Positions 1 to 12,400 are shown, numbered from the stretch's first letter. The stretch: 64,000 nt of DNA from Polyporus tsugae (GCA_024305745.1 JAHRBS010000008.1:496001-560000), one strand, 5' to 3'. The notes: a model not told the origin generated them from the sequence alone. Numbers and translations: made by a program.

Positions 1-799
1 TCTAACCGTGTGCCGCCGCATGTCTCGCTCTGGTAGACGGGGATAGACGAAGAGTTGAATCCGTTTCCCTGGAGGAAAAAGGCGCTGTCAGCTTGCAAGG
101 CCACCTGAGCAAATGTAGCAGGGATTTCCCTACGATTCCGGTGACGATTCACCCAACGTATAGCTGAGTCAAAGTGGTAGAACTCGTGAGAATCGCCTGA
201 GGATAGATGATAAGCCTTACATTCGTCTCGCATCGGCGAAGAACACACCGTTCCAACGAGCATGGTAGACGCACCGGCCATGATCATCCGCTTCCGCCCT
301 ATGCTCTCTCCCCAAAAGAACGTCACTAAGCTGCCAATTGCGCATCCAATATCCTATATCGGGCGGTACGCAAGTGAGTATGATAAGGTGCCCACATCAC
401 CTCTTGACGCACATAGATAGCCACATGTGCGGATATCAGCGTGGATCCACAAGGAGTTAAACAATTTGGGACGCACTATGGTCCCCTGTGTGGTGGGATT
501 GAGGTGTCCAAAGTCTCGCCCGAACTGGTTGTCCGCACCGATCTTTCCGGGGCAGGTCAATAAGAGAGCACGAGAAGACAGCCAGGAGGTGCGCTTACGA
601 TGCCAGACATAACCCCCTGGTCGTATCCTAACAGGAGGAAGCCCTGACAGTAACATGCTACGCATATATGCGCATTAGCGGTCCGTATGGTGCTCGAGGG
701 GAAGGAAGACGCGCCGGTGATAGCCCAAACCAGGTATTTCCCTCTCAGCGGGATGATCCACGCCGCATATCGATTCTCGGGCAAGGGTGTTTCACACAC
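1..799 (-). pseudogene. MFS sugar (hexose) transporter, 5' part, decayed, runs off left edge
   Basis: Encoded on the minus strand. Spliced reading gives the classic fungal sugar-transporter start: LRGKYLVWAITG in the first helix, then GYDQGVMSG, NQFGRDF, a GCAIGSL helix, GRKRMIMAG, and finally SSIPVYQSE near base 1, where it leaves the window. Exon pieces seen are about 704-799, 599-643, 477-542, 413-424, 249-353, 134-196 and 1-68. Two lesions suggest loss of function. Bases 149-151 read TGA where the family has Arg (VG-R-IVTGI), a CGA to TGA change. The 12-bp microexon encoding VAIY (413-424) is preceded by AT instead of the AG acceptor. No normal GT donor is visible for intron 1 either; a GC donor is possible. 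The family is known to move hexoses across the plasma membrane by proton symport. That it is a pseudogene is inference, since only the 5' part is visible. Confidence 0.75.
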
Positions 800-1418
800 C
801 TGGCGAACCGGCAGCTAAGAGAGAGTCGAGTGCGAGAAGTCGCGCACGCACGCAGGTCCTCTTAGCCCCGCAGATGAATGTGAACTATATACCCCCGCAC
901 GTCCGATTCTCGACAACGCAACGCCCATCGGGCATACGTACAGGCGCAGTCCACTTGAAGTCATCTGTTCCCCGCAAAGCATCGCGCTGGTCAGCCGGCC
1001 GGGAACTGTCACCCAGTTGCTCTGAAAGAACGTCAGATGGCCCCGGGAAGCAGAGACCTCTGGGGTGTGGGGTAGTGCGGGGAACATCCCGGCGGTCAGC
1101 AGTGGATTCTGAAGGGTTATCAGAATCTAGAAGCGGTACGGTAAGTCGCAGGAAATGGGACACTTCCCGAGCAATTAATGACCGTATCGGCCATAAGGCT
1201 TGATGAGTCTCGGCGGTGTCAAACTGACCATTGGGTGCCGAACTGTCTCATTGCAATTCCTACAGACTCGAAGACTAAAAAAAAGCTTGAAATAACGATT
1301 AGCGGGGTAGCTCATGTTCCTTCAAGTGCGAAAAGAAGCGCACCTCGAGGTGATCCCTTACTATACCAACGTCATGACATATGCGCATCGCGGTCTCAGA
1401 CGTTTTACGTCTTGAGCC
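800..1418. other. Intergenic, no gene recognised
   Basis: Short open frames on both strands here share nothing with families I know. The stretch lies upstream of the MFS transporter remnant and downstream of the carboxylesterase, so it probably holds the transporter promoter and the esterase 3' region. A TATATGCGC-type motif occurs near 1378. Confidence 0.5.
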
Positions 1419-3625
1419 TTAGGTCTCGCCAGGGAGCGTCGTCCGCAGGCGCATATACTCGTCCCACTTCGTGTCCTCCACCTCGCGAATGTCCTTATCT
1501 TCGGTCAACACCACGATAGTCTTCAGCGCTAAGACATCTCCAGCCTCAGCGCGCTTGACGTTCTCCGTGATGACGAACAGCCAGTTGCGGGCAACAGTCG
1601 ATTGGTCGTGTTTGAGGATGGGCAGCCTCAGCGCCCACAGAGCGCGGTCGGTTGCATGGGTCACGTAGTCTGGAGCTCAACTCCATCAGGCCACAGAACT
1701 TCTCCACAGCTGAAAATAAATAGAACGCACCTAACGGTCGCAGCTGCTCTGGAGTCCACCTAATCGCATACCTCACCACCGGGTACCCAGTGGCGAGCAT
1801 GTCCCTCGCGAACAGCCGCACAGGAAGGTAGACCTGCCCCTCGCTCAGCACCTCCCCAAACAGCCGCTCGAGCTCCCCCGGCGTCCTCTCGCCCAAGGGC
1901 TTTCCCCCGCTCTCCCCAAGATACACATCCAGCATCTTCTTAACCATGTCCTTCCTGTAGTACCTCTCCAGATTCCTGTGCAGCTCGTCCACGCTCGCAA
2001 CAGGGTGCGCGATCGAGTACAGGTACCACTCCTCCGAGACCTCGCCCACGACGACGCTCTTCACGCCGTGCGCACGCAGCCCCCGCGCGAGCCCGCCCGT
2101 ACGCTGCCACGCCATTGGGTCCGTGTCGCCCAGCCACGCGGGCTCCCACGCGCCACGAAAGGTGCCGTGCTCGAGCCCGAGCGCGTCGGTCTCGATCGCG
2201 CGCGTAATGGCGGAAGCGGGCACCTGCGCGGGGTCGCGGAGGGTCGCGAGGATGGTGGGTGAGGCGGGGTCGAGGGAGAGGGCGCGGCAGAGTGCTTCGA
2301 ATTGGGGGCGGAGCTCGGCAGGGGTCTTGGGGGTCGTCCTATACGGTCTGGAGCGTTAGTTCGATGTTCATCGAGGGGAGAGAGGGAGATACTGACACGA
2401 TGGCGTTGGACTGCATGATGGCGGAGTCGAATGGGGCTTTGACCCCGTCGGGGAGGCGCGATGCATGGTGGAGTAGCTGGTGGACGGAGTGCGCTCCTGC
2501 GGGATAGAACGATCTGCTAAGCAATGCGGCGTGCCTCTTGGATTCTTCTACTTTGACGTACCTGCAGATAAGCCGGAAATCTGGATATCCTCAGGGTTTC
2601 CTAGCGCATATAGTCAACGTTGTCGCCCATCGCACCGATGACCGTCATTGTCGTACCCCCAAAGGCCTTGATGTTCTCGCGTACCCACCGAAGCGCAAGC
2701 CATTGGTCCTTGAAGCCGAAATTGCCGTCGATCTTCGGTCCATCGGACGCGAGGAAGCCAAACGCAGACAGTCGGTATCCGATGTTCACCCACACTTCAG
2801 AGCGTTCGGCCGCGATGTATTGCGCCTGCGATCCGAGCCCGTGTGGGGAGCCGAATTGCAAGAACCTAAGAAAATCCGTCCATCGTCACATTATACTGAA
2901 CACCGAACGGGCGGTGACGTGCAGACACGTACCCGCCATGGATGTAAACTTTCACAGGATAATCGGTCTGGGCGGGGTACGAAGGAGGACAGACGATGTT
3001 CACGAACAATCTGTGGCCAGAGATGTGAGTACGATACGAGATACACGCGCAATCGCGCGAATGGCAATCCGACTCTCACGGATCTTCGCTGGGCTCACCG
3101 AGGCCGACCTTGTCCTCGAACGGTAGCCCTGATTGTCGCCAGACAAAACGCATGTGATATCAGCCAGGCTCGCCTCATGGAATTCGGGTGTTCCTGGCGA
3201 CGAACCTCTTGCCTGGCCATCGTTCTTGGGTTGAACCGCATCTGCAAATGGCGTGTCCGTATCGCACCGATACACGCCAGATCAGCGTGCGATAAGTGCA
3301 AGGGATGATAGATGAAGACAAAGCATGGGTGAAACATACACTTGCTCTCGAAGATGTACTCCTTCGTCTCGTATCGGAAACCCGGCGGAAGCGGTACAGG
3401 ATCCGCAAACCTCGTTGGCGGGAGCGCGTATGGTACCTCTGATCGGAGGCAAACATAAGATTACAAATGAGAAATCACAAACGAGACGAGAAGGCATCTG
3501 TACATACCAAGGAAGACTGCCGCTCCATTTGCCGCGCGGCGCCCGTGGATGATGCCGTATTGTGTCTCCGCGGCGACTACCGCCTTCGATCGGGCGAGTT
3601 CTTGGTGGAGGTGAGTCTGCGCCAT
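1419..3625 (-). CDS. Type-B carboxylesterase / lipase-like alpha/beta hydrolase
   Basis: Ten exons on the minus strand: 3508-3625, 3340-3438, 3206-3241, 3080-3128, 2933-3010, 2657-2865, 2562-2600, 2397-2496, 1731-2338 and 1419-1669. They sum to 1587 nt (528 aa), in frame. The start is MAQTHLHQ at 3625; no signal peptide is seen, so it is probably cytosolic. Family landmarks occur in order: GRRAANGAAVFL, ALPPTRFADPVP, KVYIHGG with the oxyanion-hole glycines, NIGYRLSAFGFL, DQWLALRWVRENI, the nucleophile elbow GLSAGAHSVHQ, and a C-terminal VTHATDRALWALR block that likely carries the catalytic His. The nucleophile Ser sits at the end of a 39-bp exon, so it looks mutated until the introns are removed. 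The last intron hides an apparent frameshift in the same way. It hydrolyses carboxylic esters; the substrate cannot be told. The acceptor of exon 2 and the GTCAGT donor of exon 8 are the least certain splice sites. Confidence 0.87.
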
Positions 3626-5146
3626 AGCTGATACGAGATGGCCCTAGACCGCCGTCACGTATGGTGGAGGATGAAGCCTTGAAGGTGCGATAACGAAGAT
3701 TGCCGAGGAGTGTGGTTCTGTCTCACGGTGAGCCTGTGACACTGATGGCCATGTTTAGACGTCCTTTCACGTTATTGTGGAAGCTTTGCGCTCGACACAG
3801 GAACCTGAATGAATTGATTAGCCGCTCTATAGCAAGAAACACATGTGACTGTGGCTGTTCGCGTGCGTAAGTGAGAGACAAAACGAGGTCGGAAGCACTC
3901 ATCCTGTCGTAAGTTCGATGGGAATGCAACACCAGGGTAGAGACGCGATAAGCCCAGGTCGATCGCGGTTGGAAGTCGAAGCACGTCGAAGCACGCTGTT
4001 CGAATATTGTATTGTACATGCGCACCAGCGAGCGGTTCGATTCTCGGGAAAGTAGTCGCTACGAGGGCGCAATGATAGAAGGATATACAGATGGGCAACA
4101 AGTTGAACTGAAACATGTGGAAGTTCGGGCTTCTGAACGCAAGCAGAGTTGGATAGCATGGGCCCAAATTTGGCACATTCGTACGGACCCCGAGACGAGG
4201 GACAGTGAACACCCTCTTGTCCCATAGCCTATCGAGGGAAAAGGTATTATGGATGACAGGGGAGACGTCTGGCACGGGTTAAGAGGCTCCCGACTATATT
4301 CAGATGGGTTGCATTCTCACCTGCGCCACAGATGGAGGCTCGGCTCCGCAGCATTCAGGTTTGCCTCGACGGCTTTGAATAAATATCCCCTGAGAATTCG
4401 CGAATGAAACGGGTTCCACTCACCTTGAACGCCGAGACCCGCACTGAGGTGCTTTTATTCCAATGTGACGAAAGAATGCGTTTCTTGGGGTGCTGGCAAT
4501 TTCGAGGAGAGGTTCCTACATAGGACACAGAAATGGTTAGATTACACGCGAACGTGCGAACGCAGCTGCGTCGTGTCCCAACCTTTGCACCCACTCACGG
4601 AGCGAAACGGAACATCCCTGGGTTCGATAACGAAGTGGCGGTCGGTCTGGCTCTCGGGAAGGCGAAGACCGGGGAAATCGACGGCCGGGCTATCCCCTCC
4701 GGCGGGAACAACCCAGAACAGGAGAAGAGACCAATGCTATGTCAAAAACGTATCGGGAGCGAGACGGATTGAGGATACGCCGCGTTCGAGCCTGTGATTG
4801 TAGCTCTCCATGCAAAGAAAGCGCGACGAAAGATCCGAAGGCGCAATTGAGCCGACTCGCCAATCGACAAATGACGTGCACGCTGAGCGGAGAACAGAGC
4901 GGCGAGCAGCGTGAAGAGCGTCGTTCGAAGTACAGTACCATGAATTCGACACACCTCCGAACAAATCACAAGCACAGACGCCCGTGATCCAGATCGGCGC
5001 TTAGCAGCCCAAAAACGGGCATCCCTGTCAGAAATCACATGTGGGGCCAGTGCCTCATATATGCCTCTACCCTCCCTTTGCTTATCACAAACCCAACATT
5101 TTCTCTTCCGCCTTCTCCCACTACGCTCGCAGTCCTCTTCCCAGCG
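3626..5146. other. Intergenic, about 1.5 kb, no recognisable gene
   Basis: Several open frames of 80-167 codons occur on both strands (for example 3772-4275 minus), but their translations show no domain or conserved block and they overlap one another. The right end must hold the promoter of the perilipin-like gene. The left end holds the carboxylesterase promoter. Confidence 0.5.
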
Positions 5147-6349
5147 ATGTCCACCGAAACTCAGCAAGCTACAGCAGCTCCCGAGCTCACCATCCTCTAC
5201 CGCGTCGGCTCCATCCCTCTCCTCGCGGACTCCTTTAGCGTCGTCAACACCACCCTCCTCAACAACGCATACACTCGCTCCCCCTATACGACTGCCACCG
5301 AAATCTCAAAACGCGCGTTCAGCTACACCGAACCCGTCCAGCAGCGCCTCGCCCCCATAATCATCCGTGCAGACGGCATTGCAAACAAGGGTTTCGACCT
5401 TGTCCAGGAGCGCTTCCCATACCCCTTCCAAACCCCCATCGACGTCATGATCAAGGACCTCAAGACCCACAGCGACGCCGCGGTGGATGTCGCTACCAAG
5501 ACCATCGACGAGCGCGTTCGCACACCCGCATACAACATCGCGCAGGGCATCGACCAGGTGCGTATATGCGCCCGCTTTTAGCGGCCCCTTTCTCGGTTTA
5601 ACTTTAACCTTATCCGCGCGTGACCTTGAGACGCTGATGGCCCTTTTTTTCTCTCTGTTCATTAGAAATTCGCACCGATTGTCGACGTCTTCGCGGTGGT
5701 TGTGAACAAGGTGCAGCCGAACGGCACGCCTGAGAAGCCCGCCGAAGTCCCGAAGGACGCCAAATTCCAGTACCAGCGCGCCTACTATCTCTCGAAGGAG
5801 CTCAGCGACCAGCTTCGCACCTACTCAACCGAGCAGATCAACCTAATTACGGCACAGAGCGTCATCGTCCAGAGCGCGTCGGCGACGGCACAGTCGGTTA
5901 CCCAGCTCGCGTCTTCGAGCTATGACGCGGCACAAGTTCGGGTACACTCGCTCAGCGACACCATGCTCTCTGAACTTCGCGAGCTTCGGGTGAGTTGGAA
6001 ACTCGTGCAGAACTGTCTACGTTGTTCTCACCCCGTTATGACGGCGCGTTATCAGACCTCAATCTTGGGGCTCCCTGCCACGTTGCAGTCGGCGTACCAG
6101 GACGTCTCCACTAACCTGGCTTCGACGATCAACGACCTCTCTGCCATCCTGACATCCTCGGACCCGCTTCCTGAGAAGGTGACCAAGGTTCGCGACACCG
6201 TTACGGAGCGCGTGCAGCCCATCCTCGACACGGCAAACGCGCGGGCACAGGAAATCCTCGCCGCGCTCAAGGCGCGGGTGTCGGAGAACAAGCAGGCGGC
6301 GCAAGCAACCGCCAACCCCACGGCGCCCAACGGCAATGGTCACGCATAG
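5147..6349 (+). CDS. Perilipin-like lipid-droplet-associated protein
   Basis: Three exons (5147-5557, 5666-5989, 6056-6349) give 342 aa, with phase-0 junctions throughout. The start MSTETQQATAAPEL is followed by a block (residues about 10-60) with ILYRVGSIPLLADS and an alternating helical pattern. Amphipathic repeats rich in Ser/Thr/Ala/Val fill the rest, and the low-complexity tail ends NGNGHA. There is no signal peptide and no long hydrophobic helix, as expected for a protein that lies on the lipid-droplet surface through amphipathic 11-mer helices. Fungal perilipin homologs (CAP20/MPL1 type) protect stored triacylglycerol and support turgor or hyphal growth. The assignment rests on overall pattern rather than a catalytic motif. 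Intron 1 begins GTGCGTATATGCGC and carries the recurring intron motif noted in the findings. Confidence 0.75.
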
Positions 6350-6944
6350 CTACGGTGTGCACCCGTCTGTTCCCATGGATGATCTCCGCTCCTCTCGCAC
6401 ACTCTTCTTCCCTTCATCAGCTCTTTCCATAGATTTGTCTTCGTACTGTACGCTTCCCATACGATTGTCATGCGTTCACTTTCGACACGGACAGTCGCGT
6501 GTTATGTTATGTTATTCGTAGAGCATCTGTATAATAGTGGTCACGTCTGTATCCGCGGGCTATGAACATCATGACCTTTGATTGCGGCCGATATGGCAGT
6601 CGGTGTGTCGTTTTGGACGTCGAGTACACGCGTGCAGTGTTTGGCGTACGCGAGGATGAGGTCATGATTGACTGCATCTTATCTTATCTTCTCCGCCGTT
6701 TACGTTTCTGGGCGCGAGTTGCGACTGACTGCCTCCGACAATGCGTTTGCGCGCTCCCGTCCTGCTCAACTGACCTCTTGGCATGTAGCCCTCGCCACTT
6801 TTTCGCCCCCTCTTTAACTTCCACTCATCGCGAGACCACTCGACGGCACACCCCGAACAAACCCCCTTTCCTGCACCGCATTCGACAGAGCCAGGCGTGG
6901 AGCGAACACTACCACTGAGAACAGGGCTTTGAACTCGGACGATC
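6350..6944. other. Intergenic: perilipin-like 3' region and CBS-gene promoter
   Basis: No gene is seen. The stretch holds the 3' end of the perilipin-like gene and, from about 6550, the promoter of the CBS-domain gene, including the triple GATA element at 6675-6693. Confidence 0.5.
6675..6693 (-). promoter_or_regulatory. Triple GATA element upstream of the CBS-domain gene
   Basis: The plus strand reads CATCTTATCTTATCTTCTC, which on the minus strand gives GATAAGATAAGATG, with a further AGA core. It lies about 250 bp before the CBS-gene start. The identical 19-mer recurs at 21153-21171 in the promoter shared by cystathionine gamma-synthase and the TBC gene. GATA factors of the AreA/NIT2 type are known to bind paired GATA cores. 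Binding here is inferred. Confidence 0.5.
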
Positions 6945-8920
6945 ATGTCGACACGGAAGAGGATGTCGGTATCGAGCATACGCAGCGAGTCCCCGCTCGT
7001 GTTCCAGACGGCACCGAACGCGGACTCGGAGGAGTGGGTCGCGGCGTGGAAGGACGTCCTCGCTAAAGGTGCGCTTCGTTCCGACCTGTTTCTCTTTCTT
7101 CGCGTCCGGCTTGTTCTCTCCTGCTCTCTCTCGTTTAGGATGGCGCGAGCTAACGCTAACCGGTTCGGGGTCTGGGCGCAGATGTAATCGATTCTCCGCT
7201 TGTGGCTGTGGACGCGGAGACGAGCGTGGAGGATGCGTGCGAGGTGAGCCGAGGCGGACCTTTGTGTAGACTGTATGGTGTGCTGATGTCGGTGGATGTG
7301 TAGCTGCTGCTCTCGAAGGACATTGAATGTCTAGCCGTGAAGGTCCCCGCAAACCGGTCGCCCAAGCTCTCGCCGTTCTACGGGCTGTTCGATGTACGTA
7401 CTGTGCCGCTGTGATACTCCGCCGGCGGAGCAGGGTCGCTGACATGACGGCCGTCCTCGTTGGACAGTTCGCGGACGTGAACGCGTTTCTGACGCTCGCG
7501 GCGACGAGGCACAGGATACGCACCGAGGAGCTGCGCGAGAAGCCGCGCGTCCAGGAGATCCTGAACGCAGCCAAGGAGGGGAAGGTCGCGGCATACCTCG
7601 TCAGCAGTACGTCCTATCCCATCGGGCTTACTCTCTCTCAGACGTAATTGAAGGCGGCTGATACGGTATATGCGCCCGCGCGCATTAGATTTGTCCGAGA
7701 AGAACCCGCTGGAGGTCCTCCCGCATGACGCGACCATCATCCAGCTCCTGACCATCTTCGCGCGCGGGACGCACCGAGGTACGATTATCCTCCTCCTCCT
7801 AAATTACGTTATATGCGCTCAGTTCTGACGACAACGCGTGCGCCCATTCAGTGCTCATACAAGCACCGAGCAGTGGCCCACGCCCGACGTACCTCGGCCT
7901 CGTCTCCGACCGCGCGCTTCTCGCATGGTTCACGTCGTACGCGCAACGCACGCACACGCTCCTGCGCTTCCTCTCCGTGCCGCTCAACTCGGTCGCGCTG
8001 CCGTCGCTGTACTTGTACACGGCGGTCGTGGTGGCGAAGGCGTCGGACCAGGTGCTGGACGCGATGCGGCTGATGAGCGATGAGGGCGTGAGCAGCGTCG
8101 CGGTCGTCGACGACGAGACGAAGGGCCTGCTGAGCGCGGTGAGCGTCACGGACATCGGAAGGGTCGTCGTGCCCGCGCAGAGCAACGCGATTCTGGGGAC
8201 GGGGCTGCAGCAGCTGATCGCGGCGATCAAGGTGCGTTGCGTTTGGAGCTTTTGGTGTGATGGATGCTTCTGTTGCTGACGCTGGTGATAGGAGCCCGAT
8301 GGGTCGACGGATGGGGCGGACAAGTTCCCGGTGTACAGTGTGACGCCGAACAACACGCTGTTCTACACAATGCAGAAGTTGCTTGCAAGTGCGTAGTTTT
8401 GGTTTGAGTTAGGTATATGCGCATCGCATCGTGACCCTATCTACTTACTATCTAGCGAACGCACACCGAGTGTTCGTCACCGAAGAATCACCGATGTCAA
8501 GCTCGCCCACGTTGAGCTCCCCAGTTGCGACCAGTCTGTGCGGTATCGTGTCGGTCGTCGACGGTGCGTCTTTAGCTTGTCTGATTACCTTCATTGGCGC
8601 TGAGCACTCTGTTTTGATCTCGTGTCTCCGCCTACTCGATGCGTCCTCATCTCTCGTCTACAGTCCTCGCCCTGTTTGCACGCCTCGCGAACATACCCGA
8701 CGTGGACCCTACGCGCATGCAACGTCACCGCCGCGCGTCCTCGACGTCCTCTTCATCCGACTCGCCGCGCCCTCCGCGATCCCCACGCGACCTTACGGCA
8801 AGATCGCGGTCGGGCAGCCGCACGAGCCTTCAGCGACGCGTCGGTTCTACTGGGAGCTTCGAGGGCTTCCAGCTGCCAGGTAGCCGGTGGGCGGACCGTG
8901 TTCCTGCACCGAGCGAATAA
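6945..8920 (+). CDS. CBS-domain protein of the Sds23/Moc1 type
   Basis: Nine exons (6945-7068, 7182-7243, 7304-7393, 7468-7606, 7689-7778, 7852-8231, 8292-8388, 8456-8563, 8664-8920) sum to 1347 nt, 448 aa. The architecture is paired CBS domains: DSPLVAVDAETSVEDACELL and YGLFDFADVNAFL in the first, NLSEKNPLEVLPHDATIIQLLTIF with YLGLVSDRALLAWF in the second, and DAMRLMSDEGVSSVAVVDD with LLSAVSVTDIGRVV in the third. A fourth block runs FPVYSVTPNNTLFYTMQKL to LCGIVSVVDVLALFARLA. A basic Ser/Arg/Pro-rich tail follows (RRASSTSSSSDSPRPP). The order and the NLSEKNPLE block match fungal Sds23, which acts on PP2A-type phosphatase control of mitosis and starvation response. Three introns (4, 5 and 7) contain TATATGCGC. 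AMPK gamma-type CBS proteins are the alternative, but the block order favours Sds23. Confidence 0.8.
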
Positions 8921-9463
8921 GGTTGGAGAAAGAAAGAAAGGATCGCATTCTCTGGAGGCAAGGACTATAGAGAGTTGGCAAACGTGGCAGACGTTTACAA
9001 TGCTCTCATATGCTCTGTACAGTATATCCAAGTGGCTCTCTAGTGACCACGATCGCGCTGTTATGTATCTATTGTATGTTTAGGTTGTATGCTTTCCCTT
9101 TTTGTTGCTAGCTACGCTGGGACGTAGGTGTGATACCGTTTGTAGGATAGCCAGTGGTAGTCATAGACAATGCACTGTATGTAGTTGACTCGCATACCTT
9201 GCGGTCAAAAACGAGAGACAGGCGACATACGTTATGCGTCAGAATAGGATGGTCATTGCGATCGTAGTAAGCTAGTGCACATTAGCGTACATTCATGGAA
9301 TAACGTTAGTAAATGGAGTTCGTTCGGACGTGAAGTGCATGAAAACATGGTACAGCGTTAGGACTTCTTGAATGCCAATGATTCTTCTGCAACATCACAT
9401 TGCTCGGGGACTTATCCTTTCGTGTGATCGGTCCGTTGTGCGTCTTAGGCTCCTGCTTGACGT
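8921..9463. other. Intergenic, convergent 3' ends
   Basis: This lies between the stop codons of the CBS gene (+) and the large DUF6699 gene (-). No coding signal is seen. The sequence is AT-richer than its neighbours, as expected for two facing 3' untranslated regions. Confidence 0.5.
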
Positions 9464-12400
9464 TCACCTAGGTGGGTGTTTGGGGACCAGCCCCAAGTTG
9501 AGGTACCACGTCCCGTCTGGGTTCCAGTGCACCCACATCCCCCACCACTTATATCGGTCTGCGAGCGCGTCGACGCGGCGCATGCCCTGCCTCCATGTCA
9601 CATCGACGAGGGCAGGGTAATCGCGACACCGCTTCTTGAACGCAGAACTCATCGCACGCCACTCAGCCGTATGCGACTGCTTCAGCTCGACCGCCTCCTG
9701 GTGCGTCAGCGGCACCTGGAAGAAGTCGTGGACCGCGTCCAGGATGTCCCCCATGGTGACCGTGCCGCCCTCGCCCTTATCGACGGGAATCGCGCCCCAG
9801 TAGTTGAGCAGGGCGGGCACGGCGGTCGTGTACACGACCTCTAGGCGCGGCACGGGCGGGTGTGTCGCGACCTCGCCGAGCTTGTCGCTGATGCTCGGCA
9901 TGACCGTCTCGCGCGCGGTGTACCGCTTCGCAAGCGAGGGCGGCATGCGGATGTCCCAGTCGAGCCAGGGCACGCTCGGGTTGCCAGGGTTCGGGATGAG
10001 GTATGGGCAGATAATGGGGCGCGGCCCGTTCAGGTCCGGCGCGAGCTGCGGTGCCTGTCTTGCAGGCGTGCGCGGAAGGGAGGAGGCGGATGCCGCTGAG
10101 GGCGTTCGGACGAGTGGAACGGGCAGCGGCCAGGAAGGCGTTTTCCATGTTCCTGCTGCCGTCCCAGGAAGGGGCCAGCCTCCGGTCATGCTCGCGACGG
10201 CTGGCGTTGGCACGCGGGGGAAGCCACGAGGCAGTTGCCAGAAAGTCGCTGCTGGGATCGTGGGGTGTGGTTGGGGGTGCGGTACCCATGCAATCGCTGG
10301 GAACATCGCGGGGAAAGGGAACCCTGCCGGAATCATTGGCTGTGCCCACACTGCGGGCACGGGTTGCGGAGGTGGTGGTGGGATGGGAACATTTTCGCTC
10401 GTAGGCGTGTTCGGTGAGGGTTCTCTTGAGGGTGGGGGTGTAGCCAGTTGCGTGTTCAGCGTGCTGCGGTCCCTACTGCTGCTATTGCTACTTCTACTGC
10501 TGGCGTTATCAGGAATCGTGTTAGGAATCACGGGTACGTCCGTCACGGCATCTCGCTGACGATGGCGACGATGACGCCTAGCTTCAGATTCAGACAGAAC
10601 GGCGGAGCGGTCTAGTGCTAGATCTCGCTGACGATGTCGTTGTGGGGGAGAGGGGACGACGGGGGCGGGGGACTAGACCAGTGTCAAATCAGGACCCTCC
10701 ATGGCGTTCGATATACATGAGCACGTACCTCGTCGGGTGCAGGTGTGCTTTGCGTACGAACAATCGGCGGTGCTGTCCAATAATCCAGCCTCGCTGGTGA
10801 TCCTTCCACATAGTTTCCGATCTGTCCTGCTCTGTCAGTTCCTCTAAGAGGAGGTTCCTGGGGGGCTGACGCCGCCGTGGACGCAGGTGCCGCAGTGGCG
10901 TCAGCATCGATTGGGGTTCTCGACAGTCCTGCGTCTGCATTCTCTGCCTGGTGTCTCCTGGAACGATGGGCATGGCGGCGATCTACCGGCCGAACATGAC
11001 GTTCAGACCAGGATGAGGCGCGATGCCTGAGAACAGAACGCACCTTCGGGTGAGCGATTGTGGCGCTCTCGGCGTTCCTCTCTCTGTGTTGCCCGCGAAG
11101 CACTCCTATTACCCACTGGATCCCTGGCTTGTTGCGAAGGCGGTGGGGCTAGAGTAGGCTGCCGCAGTGCTGGGCAGTCCAAGTGATGGCTGGCGGGGTG
11201 TCGGCATATCGGGCAATTCGTCAACCCATAGTTCAGATGACCGAAGGGATAGATCGACACAGGTGGCAGGAAACCCTGGTTGGGTACCCCATAGTACCCA
11301 GGATGGACACCGTTCGCTGGGATACCTCCTACAACCGGCGGCTCGGGTAGGGGGCGCGCATGCACTTGCTCCCGCCGCCACGGCCGCGAGGGCAGCTCAG
11401 TGTTCCGGGAGCGTGAGGAGACGGGGGTCCGCGTCGCTGTGCAAGGAAAGACCGTGCGTCGAACGCGCTTGAGTAAGGATCGCATTCCTCGACTGTGATG
11501 TGTGTGCGCACCCCGTTGCGGCGCCCGAGACTCGGACCCACTGTCGCCGTCGTCATCGTCGTCGTTGGGCGGGGTGTGTTGCTGCCGCGGAGAGGGGAGC
11601 GGCGGGATGACAAACTCCTCGTTGCCGAAGTCGTACCGCCCGGGAGGGCGGCACAATCTCGAACGCAGGGCGCCTCCTGCATGGGGTGGCGCTACAGCGT
11701 CAGACATTCGTCGAGAAAAGGCGAAGAAGGATTATCATATGGGCGAGGCGTACCTGCATCACCGTCATCGTCCCTGTTCTCGTTGCGTGAGGCACCGCGG
11801 AGGGCGGGCCTGAGCGGCTGCGCGGTGCGATGGTGTGGGCGAGCTCTATCGGGATGCAGTTGGTAGTACTCCTGAATATGGCTGGCCTCGGATGCAGCCA
11901 TGATATAAAATATGGTCCCGTCCTCGGCGATTAACTTTAGATTGTCTAAGGGGGGAAAAGGATCGGCCTGCGGTTGGAGTGGTTGCGGTTGGCCGCCTTC
12001 GACGGTGGTAGAAGAGCTCAAGGTGGAGATGGAGATGGAGGAGGGGGAGCCGGGGGCACGATCGACGGGCGGATTGGGTTCTGCGTATCGTTCATATCGT
12101 TCCAGGATTTCAAGCACCCGTTCCCGATCAGGCGTGCCAAACGCCTCGTTTGCTTCCGCATTGGCGTGCCCGTTCGCACCGCAACGCCAACGATCATCAG
12201 GTGTGACCGGGGGAGTGGACGAAGACGCCCCTTGTGCCCTCCGTGCGTTGTGACGAGCGCCTCCGCGGCGATCGATAGGTGTGGTGGAAGCATCGTGGGG
12301 CGTGGGACCCGGAACAGACTGAGTGCCAGGTGAATGGCTTGCATCTTCGTGGTCCGGCTGGGATCCGGAAGTTTGAGATAACTGGGGTACAAAGGCAGCG

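Noticed and set aside
1660..1735. Apparent frameshift near the carboxylesterase C-terminus
   Set aside because: An intron at 1670-1730 with good splice sites restores the frame and the VTHATDRALWALR block.
2339..2600. Apparent loss of the catalytic Ser in the carboxylesterase (frame reads YPAGAHS)
   Set aside because: Splicing out the intron between 2497 and 2561 gives GLSAGAHS; the nucleophile is intact.
4028..4045. GGTTCGATTC, another B-box-like sequence
   Set aside because: Flanking bases do not fold into a cloverleaf and no A box is visible.
3772..4275. 167-codon minus-strand frame
   Set aside because: No domain, competing frames on both strands, and no consistent splice structure.
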